From Ephydatia muelleri (lineage: Eukaryota > Porifera > Demospongiae > Spongillida > Spongillidae), in the NCBI GenBank assembly GCA_013339895.1, contig JABACO010000020.1:1642564-1706563 (forward strand): a DNA stretch of 64,000 bases. Reading direction: 5' to 3'. The translations under genes and the position numbers were made by a program. The notes under the pieces are model-generated. The model saw nothing but the letters and a program-made list of their open reading frames with translations, was not told the origin of the DNA and searched no databases. Below are positions 57,173-64,000 of the stretch, in pieces (position 1 is the first letter of the stretch; each line of letters starts with the position of its first letter).

Positions 57173-57560
57173 TGTGAAGTCTTTGGACTGGCACCCTTAC
57201 AAAAGGATTAGTTGTGTCAGGGAGCAACGTCTACCAGCAGCCAGTGAAGCTCTGGGTCCTCAGGGCTGGACTGAGTGCCTGCAAGATGTGTCCCTATGGT
57301 GCCCATCCCCACTTTGCAGTATTCTGGGTGTGACCATGAGCATTATGCATGCATGTGGTCATAGCCAAGAACTGTGCAATCATATTTCTGCAGGATAGCA
57401 TATGAGAGTTCAGTTTCACTTTCACACAATCCTTTCTAAATTTAGCCATGCCCACAAGGCTACTGTGATGTGTGGGAAATGGAACCACAATGGAAACTGG
57501 CTGACAAGCGCTGCCAGGGATCACCTGATCAAGATTTTCGACATCAGAAGAGATGTCAAC
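57173..57560 (+). pseudogene. Two WDR33-like exons, isolated
   Basis: Exon 57173-57282 encodes DVKSLDWHPYK then GLVVSGSN, and exon 57441-57560 encodes [20 protein letters not shown] then [18 protein letters not shown]. These are adjacent WD40 repeats of the polyadenylation factor WDR33/Pfs2. Splice sites and phase still fit (AT/C at the join, donor A/GTAAGT). One surplus A near 57206 shifts the first exon, and the WD dipeptide has become WV. No preceding or following WDR33 exon was found in the window. This is a gene fragment, or part of a gene disrupted by assembly. Confidence 0.6.
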
Positions 57561-57944
57561 AGTAAGTGGTTTGCCCACTATGAAGTAGACCCTATATGGA
57601 TGTGTCCACCTGGGTGAGGGAGGGAGAGAGGTGTGTAATGGCCTGGTGGGGTGTGTTGAAGAGTAGAAGGTAGCCGCTGATGGAGCTTCTATTAGTGAAG
57701 CAGCTATATGTACTTCTTGTGCTATTGGTATTGATTACCTCCTCATGTGTATGTTCTGTGTTTGTGTTTGTGTGTGTGTGTGTTACACTTGAAGACCACA
57801 TACAAACTCATAAACACACACCACACATACGTACCACCACACACACATACACCACACAACCATGCACACACACCATGCACAATGCACACACACCACACAC
57901 ACATACCACACACACCACCACACACCATGCACACAAACACACAT

Positions 57945-57995
<51 letters not shown>

Positions 57996-59218
57996 GCCAT
58001 CAATTGAGCTAGAACCAAAGCTGCGAATTGATATTGTACAAGGATTATAATAAACCACCACTTGGCACTGCACATTCCTGGAAAAGACCGCTAGGCCCTG
58101 CTCGTTCGGAAATCTTTTAGAGAGTTTACACACAGCAAGTCTCCACTTCGCAAAGACAGAGACGGACATTCTGCTATAAGTTTTCTGATGCAACTCGAAG
58201 GTGAAATGTATGCAGGCGCCGATGCTTCTTGAACAGGTCACGACAATAGTTAATCAAGAGCGACAGGACACAAAACATTTCGTAGAGAAAAAAAAAAACG
58301 TCCACTCTTGCCCAAATAAGGAGTCATGCTACTTGATAAACCCACAGGTGGGTACAGTTACATAACACCACTTGGAAGGTATGTAAACAAAATGAATTTG
58401 ATTGAGAAAAAAAGGTGCCCTCAGATAAAACCTTGCGTGTCTCAATACACATACTTTTTTTTCTGAAACGTACTGACATTGATAGTCCCTTCACTTGTGT
58501 AAAAAACATTATTTCAACATGGACGACAGCTCAATATTGCTTTGAAATTGCTAAAAATTTAACCCTTTAACCACACCCCAAAATACTCATCATAGATCTG
58601 TTCTACTGACCATGGCCAATGTAGAATATCTATTTCAATCTAGACAACAAGCAAGTCTGACAGTCTGTTTATTGCGGCTATAAGACTAGGCCTAGGCAAT
58701 CACCACGTGCGTGCATGACACTCAAAACTGATATTTCCACAATTGACTCAAGAATTACGACCCTGAGCAGCAAACCTAGATCTGTTACCATCAATGACAT
58801 TTATGGCCGCCTTAACTTACAACTGGTTAGGGCAAATGCCACATCTATCCTTACCAGGTTAATGCCACCATCTTATTGATTTGTTGTACCAGTATGCCTG
58901 TGTGTATAGATGTAATTATATAAATCAATCAATAATAACAATCCTATGTTGAATAATGATTAGAATAATCATAACTGTTGGTGTATAATCCATGTTCACG
59001 TATTCTTGCTGTATATTTATTATAATAATTTATTATTGTTAATACACAAATACAAATACATGAGATACAAGAATGCAAACCTATAATAATATACCTACAG
59101 ATAAAGATACGAGAGTCCGGACCTTATTGCTCTCACAATAGATCTGGTCAAGGTTAGATTAAGCTTGCTGTATACTTCGTACACTTTGATCTGGGAGACC
59201 CAATGGCAAGCCGGGTTG
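57561..59218. other. Gene-free interval with (CA)n tract
   Basis: A (CA)n-rich block at 57795-57990, then AT-rich sequence with no supported gene; ORFs here come from the repeat. Confidence 0.6.
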
Positions 59219-59500
59219 CTAGACGGGAAAATGTGTCCCTAGCCCCTTCCCCCAATTCCCGTATGTCTCGACTGCCAGAGGAACGCACACCCACCCTAGC
59301 TCACTGCACTTGGGATCATTAGCCTTGTGCTTGCGGGTTTCGGCTGATAGAGCTGCAAAGCCTGATGTGATGCATGCTTGATTAAGTGAGGCAACAGAGA
59401 GGGGGGAAGACACTGTGAAATCAAAGGCAGCAAATCTGCCAGTAATCCAATCACGAACCAAAACATCAGCTGGGCGGGATCGAGAACCATCGGGTGTCAA
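59219..59500 (-). pseudogene. RT-type retroelement remnant (post-RT domain)
   Basis: The frame reads SRSRPADVLVRDWITGRFAAF, then DFTVSSPLS, then ANDPKCSELGWVCVPLAVETYGNWGKG. As I recall, this is a domain found after the RT in large retroelement ORFs of sponges and other marine invertebrates. The D...AxDxTV...PLAVE pattern resembles a PD-(D/E)XK nuclease core. The RT itself is absent. It ends only 95 bases from the foldback element. Confidence 0.6.
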
Positions 59501-59595
59501 GTTGCTACCAACTTCAACGTGAACTCCAAGATGGGCCTGGTGACAGAAATCAACAAAGACATCTCTGTTATGTATTTAAGTGATATACAACAAAT

Positions 59596-60402
59596 GGGAC
59601 AGTTCACGAGAAAATTGCACCACTCATATATTATAAAAATGTTATAACAATGCATCACGTTTGCATCGCTATAACTTCCCAACGATTAACGCTATCGACA
59701 TCCTATTTTCACCACTTCATACTACACCATTTCTCTACAGTAAAATGCATTTTGGAGTCTTGGACTATATCCGTGCCGACGTTCCTACGTGCGATACCCC
59801 CTGGGGTTCAAAACTACCATATCTTCGTGTAGGAGTAATCAAATCGCTTCAAATTCGGTTTGTAGGTGGAGAGGTCCTATATCTATCTATTTGTTCTGTT
59901 CGTTAATTTTTATGCAATCCGTTACGGAGATACAGTTGAACAAACTACGTGCACATTTTCGCGCTCGTTTCGCGCCAATGATTTGGGCAAATTGCGCTCC
60001 GCTCAATGTATGGGGAGGCGGGGATTATTACATTGGCGCGAATCAAGCGGGAAAACGTGCACGTAGTTTATTCAACTGTATCTCCGTAACAGATGGCATA
60101 AAAATTAACGAACAGAACAAATCGATAGGTATAGGACCTCTCTACCTACATACCGAATTTGAAGCGATTTGACCGCTCCTACACGAAGATATGGTAGTTT
60201 TGAACCCCAGGGGGTATCGCACGTAGGAACGTCGGCACGGATATAGTCCAAGACTCACTGTAGAGAAATGGTGTAGTATGAAGTGGTGAAAATAGGATGT
60301 CGATAGCGTTAATCGTTGGGAAGTTATAGCGATGCAAGCGTGATGCATTTTTATAACATTTTTATAATATATGAGTGGTGCAATTTTCTCGTGAACTGTC
60401 CC
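59596..60402. mobile_element. Foldback element, 807 bp, long terminal inverted repeats
   Basis: It begins GGGACAGTTCACGAGAAAAT and ends with the exact reverse complement. The arms, each nearly 400 bases, pair almost throughout, leaving a short centre near 60000. It is flanked by AAAT on both sides (59592-59595, 60403-60406), a likely 4-bp target duplication. There is no transposase gene, so it is a non-autonomous DNA transposon. Matching ORFs on both arms are mirror images and not genes. Confidence 0.85.
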
Positions 60403-60869
60403 AAATAACAATAATAATAATAATAATAGCTAAACTCAACTGTTTTGTCAGAAGCAAGTGTGAGGGCAGGATCAGCCGCACAGGCAGCTGAAAGCCGCAA
60501 GCATCAAGTAAACAATGCGAAATGAACTTGAATACATTAACCCCGAGGAGCGCAAAAGCCTTTTGTGTGATAGATTTGACAGATACCAGGAACTCAGAAG
60601 TTTCACAACTTTAAGCCAATCGATGCATCAACAATAGAGGTGAAGAACTATTCCACTAGCTCAAAGACATACAAGTAAAAAGTCAGCAAACTCTAGCGTT
60701 GCATGTATAATGATTTCATTACTCCCGTTTGCTAAGCCTCTAGAACACTTTGACGCAATATAACACAAAAATGCCTTCGCCTTCCATCTTCAATTTTTAA
60801 CAGTAGCCTGCCAACAGCTGTCTAAATGATTACCAGGAAAAATTGATCGTTTTGAAATAGCACTGATAA

Positions 60870-61045
60870 AAATAAGCGCAAATTGTGAATTTGCGCAATT
60901 TATAAATTGCGCTGCACAATTTGTGAATTCATAATTTGCGCAACAATTTATGAATTGTCGCGCAAACTGTGAATCGTACTATGCACGGTCCGTTTATAAA
61001 TTGCGCAACGAAAGTTAAGTTGCGTAATTTGTGAACTGCCTTATT
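60870..61045. repeat. Array of AATTTGTGAATTGCGC-type words in both orientations
   Basis: About 175 bases built from GCGCAA, AATTTATAAATTG, AATTTGTGAATT and their complements, so the block can fold in many ways. It is not a simple tandem repeat. Confidence 0.65.
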
Positions 61046-61197
61046 CTGGCATGAAGTTTAAAGTAAACACATGCAACACACCAACCCATGAATTGTATAC
61101 ATGCGTGTGTATCCCTGGCGATTCATTTCATCCTTTGGCACACATAGTGCATTTCCAGTCACAATTTGGATCTCTAAATACTGCATCAGGAATATGT

Positions 61198-62817
61198 TCA
61201 CATGACTTGTGATACCACTCCTTGCGTATGGTACGTGTGTGTCAGCTTCAGCTGGCATACGACATGTGCAGAATATATATATGTACTCTGATTTGGGCTT
61301 CCCTGGCTTATTGGCTTCGATGGAAATGGTATAATCTGTTCTTTTTCAAGAAAATGTGACTGTAGCTTAGTCTGTTCATACTCACGACTAGCTGGGTTGT
61401 TGCCATTAGCCAAATCAGTAGCAAATGCTATAGCGTATGCACCACAGTCTGAAGCTCCTTTTTGAAATTGCACCTTCAATGTTATTCGTTGATTACCAGT
61501 GCAAAGCAAGGAAGCTATTTGCAATTTTGTGTCAGTAGACACAGAACTGTGCACACTGTCATAAATATTTACACAATCAGATGATATGTGTTCGATTGCA
61601 TCCAGTGATTTCCTTCTACATGAATTATTTGAATGAATGCTTGATTAGTTACTGGGAAGGAAAGGTTCTGACCTAATAAAGAGTTGTAAAATCGTGCCAA
61701 AGATGGGAACTGGCTCTAAATCATTTCACAGCTTTATTTATGTGGGCATCTTCAAACCATTTACCTTGCTTCATAGCTTCATCTAGTTTTTCAACAGATG
61801 TAGCTGTAGCTTTCTTTGCAGGAACCTTTCCACTTTTTGGTTGAGTTTGGTAGGCCTTTTTAGTGGTAGATTGTTCAAGTTTTGTGATGCCAGTTATTGT
61901 ACAGTTTGACTCCATTTGATTGGTGCATGATTTGGATTTCGGGTGGCAATGACTGTTGCAATTAAATCCAGCAGCTCTACAAGCACAATGTTTATCTTTA
62001 CAACCTTTCTTGCAGATACATTTCAGCTTGTCTCTTCCTGTCTGAACAGCTTCTCTCAGTGTTATGGTAGGCAGTTTGGAATGGTCCTTATTGTATGGAA
62101 ATGGTACAGACCCCTTAAATGGCATTAGCTCGCCACTTGGATACCAGTTAGATAGGATGCCATGTTCACATGCATGCACTCCAAATTTCTAACTCAAAGC
62201 AGTAATTTTTTAAACCTCTAGACACAACCCATGTCCAGATAGTTTCAAGTAACTACCTTGACATACAAAATTCACAAGTAACTTACTGTAGCTGGTAAAG
62301 ATCATGTCTAACTTCATTAACATAGCACAGCAGACGTGGCATGTCGGTTGATGACCGCTCATCTTTGGGTACCCGTACTGTAACAGTATCTCCTGCACAG
62401 TATAGGTATTGCATTGATGTCGTTTCCTCTTGGCATACTGGGTCTTCATTCTTTCAACATTTTTGAGATACTCTTTATCAGCTGCCTCACGTTTGTTTAC
62501 ATGGCGTGTGCTGGTAGTAAGTGTTGACAGTGAAGGTTCACTGAGGGGAGGGGGAGGGTTATGTATAATAAGCTAGTAAGGATACATGTGTATTACAAAA
62601 CTAACCTTATGTCTGATGAGGTTCTTTTTGCAAGTGGAGGTTTAACTGGAGATGGTATATCATCCTGATGAGAGTTACTAGTTTGTGCAGGGCACATGGG
62701 TAGCAACGATTGTTCATTTGAAACTGATGATTTAGGAAGAATTTGTGAGGGTGGCAATATTAACGTAGGACTGTCAGGATTTGAAGTACTTATAGGTGAA
62801 CAAGTAAATAAAAACAT
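61198..62817 (-). pseudogene. KRBA2-like protein with ULP1/C48 protease end, frame-broken
   Basis: Coding blocks lie at about 62817-62606, 62540-62287, 62190-61721 and 61615-61198. The second has YAKRKRH then VTVRVPKDERSS and YVNEVRHDLYQLQ. The third has FGVHACEHGILSNWYPSGEL and a cysteine-rich CICKKGCKDKHCACRAAGFN block. The last is a ULP-type cysteine protease: NHW (His), IYDSV (Asp) and QKGASDCGAYAIAF (Cys), with the Gln a few residues before the Cys. Domain order matches KRAB-A domain-containing 2-like proteins derived from Ginger/gypsy-type transposons. One-base breaks occur near 62400 and 61601, and one splice join does not keep phase. It may be a decayed element or a live gene with sequence errors. 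Confidence 0.65.
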
Positions 62818-62840
62818 TCTCTAACGAGAAAGTTGTTGGT

Positions 62841-63050
62841 ATATAGGATTGACCAATGGTGGTGTAAAAAGCACGGAAACAAGAGTGACAGAAATTTGAC
62901 TGGAAAAATGAAATAGGCCTATATTTAGCCCATTACTCAGGCATGTACTATATGTTAGTGTGCTAAATATAGGCCTATTTCAATTTTCCAGTCAAATTTC
63001 TGTCACTCTTGTTTCCGTGTTTTTTACACCACCATTGGTCAATCCTATAT
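62841..63050. mobile_element. Hairpin MITE-like element
   Basis: The arms 62841-62928 and 62962-63050 are nearly perfect reverse complements (ATATAGGATTGACCAATGGT and onwards), separated by about 33 bases. It lies directly upstream of the KRBA2/ULP-like gene's first coding block. Confidence 0.8.
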
Positions 63051-63269
63051 ATGTTTCATTAGTTTCTTCCTCTGTCGTAGTAGCGCGTCTTTGAATGTTG
63101 TCACAAATTCATGAAGGGAGGGAGGTTAAAAAATTTAATAATTGAAATTATAAGTATATGAGTTTTTAATGTACTGTACGATTTCCCTGGCTTGTCCTCA
63201 TCCTCTCCCCCAGCCTCGTCTCTGACCTCGGCAGCCTGGTTCAGGCCATGAGAGCCATGCGGGTGGTGG

Positions 63270-63412
63270 CCAGTGCTGCTGCTGCTGCTGGTGGCGGTGA
63301 GGGCAGCTCTGCTGCTGGTGGCAGTGAGGGCAGCTCTGCTGGTGGTGGCGGTGAGGGCAGCTTTGCTGCTGCTGGCAGTGGGGGCAGCGCTGCTACTGCT
63401 GGCGGTGGACGG
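63270..63412. repeat. ~27-30 bp minisatellite (CTGCTGCTGGTGGCGGTGAGGGCAG)n
   Basis: Five or so imperfect units in GC-rich sequence, open in frames on both strands. On the minus strand it would read repeated SRAALTATS. It may be part of an exon, because the flanks (GHHPHGSHGLNQAAEVRDEA) look protein-like, but this is unsupported. Confidence 0.7.
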
Positions 63413-63644
63413 TAGGGGGGGCAGCACTGCATCTGACAGAGAGTATAGAAACAAAGTGCAAGGATTTAGTTTTTACCTTTTTCGTTCTCAACAAGCAGAG
63501 TGCACTATTTGGCAGGTGAGTCGCTTTTATACATGAAAAGCCTTTACATGTGTGCCGGCTGTGCTATAATTCTATTGGTCCAATTTCATTGGTACATCAC
63601 CAATTGGTGTACATATTCATGACCTCACAGATAAGGGGGAGTGG

Positions 63645-63710
<66 letters not shown>
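63645..63710. repeat. (TG)n microsatellite between two diverged direct repeats
   Basis: A pure TG tract. CTGTGCTATAATTCTATTGG (63568) and CTGTGCTAAAATTCTATTGG (63717) start a diverged repeat on either side. No gene seen from 63455 to 64000. Confidence 0.85.
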
Positions 63711-63711
<1 letters not shown>

Positions 63712-64000
63712 GCCAGCTGTGCTAAAATTCTATTGGTCCAATTTTATTTTTATTCACTGGATTGGTCTGCATAACTCATGACCCCCCAAAGGTGCCATTG
63801 TGCTGAAAATTGGAGGAAGTTGTTCATGCTCCAAATTAAAAGGTGTTAACAATGTTTACATGGGAATGACCTCCCCTCCAATGATGAATGGACATTTGGA
63901 ACAGTGACTTTGTCCTCACACAAATGCTACTTCTTCACTAATGAGCTTGCGACACTCATTCACTCATTTGTACATTTCTATTTCAAGGGGTGCATGGTAT

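Noticed and set aside
59661..60172. ORFs of 81 and 127 codons in the foldback element
   Set aside because: They repeat as mirror images in both arms and have no domain; they come from the inverted repeat.

Overview
This window is animal nuclear DNA. Genes are split by short GT-AG introns, codon use is mixed, (CA)n/(TG)n microsatellites are dense, and there are many minisatellites, hairpin elements and one Ty3/gypsy-type LTR retrotransposon. Gene content is conserved metazoan (cytoplasmic actin, AIMP2, PRPSAP, RRN3/TIF-IA, COX11, WDR33-like exons). The compact introns, the retroelement families and the KRBA2/ULP-like gene suggest an early-branching marine invertebrate; a sponge is my best guess, but the sequence does not prove it.

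Layout. 1-6860 is a near copy of 17409-24407, which is the middle of the AIMP2 gene; it carries a frameshifted copy of AIMP2 exon 3 and runs into a 1000-base assembly gap (6861-7860). 7996-11353 (+) is the 3' part of a PH-SH3-RA signalling protein. It converges on PRPSAP (16097-12055, -), which shares a roughly 430-base divergent promoter with AIMP2 (16532-25580, +). An actin gene (26084-27335, +) follows, with two CArG boxes and a TATA box. RRN3 (36471-27975, -, 17 exons, repeat-filled introns) is head to head, 125 bp apart, with COX11 (36597-37918, +). 41757-38408 (-) is an intronless array of ankyrin repeats. 43720-47277 holds two tandem intronless paralogues for two-pass membrane proteins with PPxY tails.

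The right third, 47.3-64 kb, is transposon-rich. It holds a broken Ty3/gypsy element (51624-56652), two orphan WDR33-like exons (57173-57560), RT-element remnants, an 807-bp foldback element (59596-60402), a KRBA2/ULP-protease-like gene with several frame breaks (62817-61198, -) and hairpin MITE-like elements.

Many conserved exons carry isolated one-base indels, mostly in G/C runs. This fits uncorrected long-read consensus errors as well as it fits pseudogenisation, so broken frames should be re-checked against reads or transcripts before any gene is called dead. Exon borders were worked out by hand from splice sites, reading phase and remembered family sequences; no database search was run. 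Biologically the genes are housekeeping functions (nucleotide synthesis regulation, translation complex scaffold, Pol I transcription, cytochrome oxidase assembly, cytoskeleton) plus lineage-specific surface and ankyrin proteins; there is no operon-like functional cluster.
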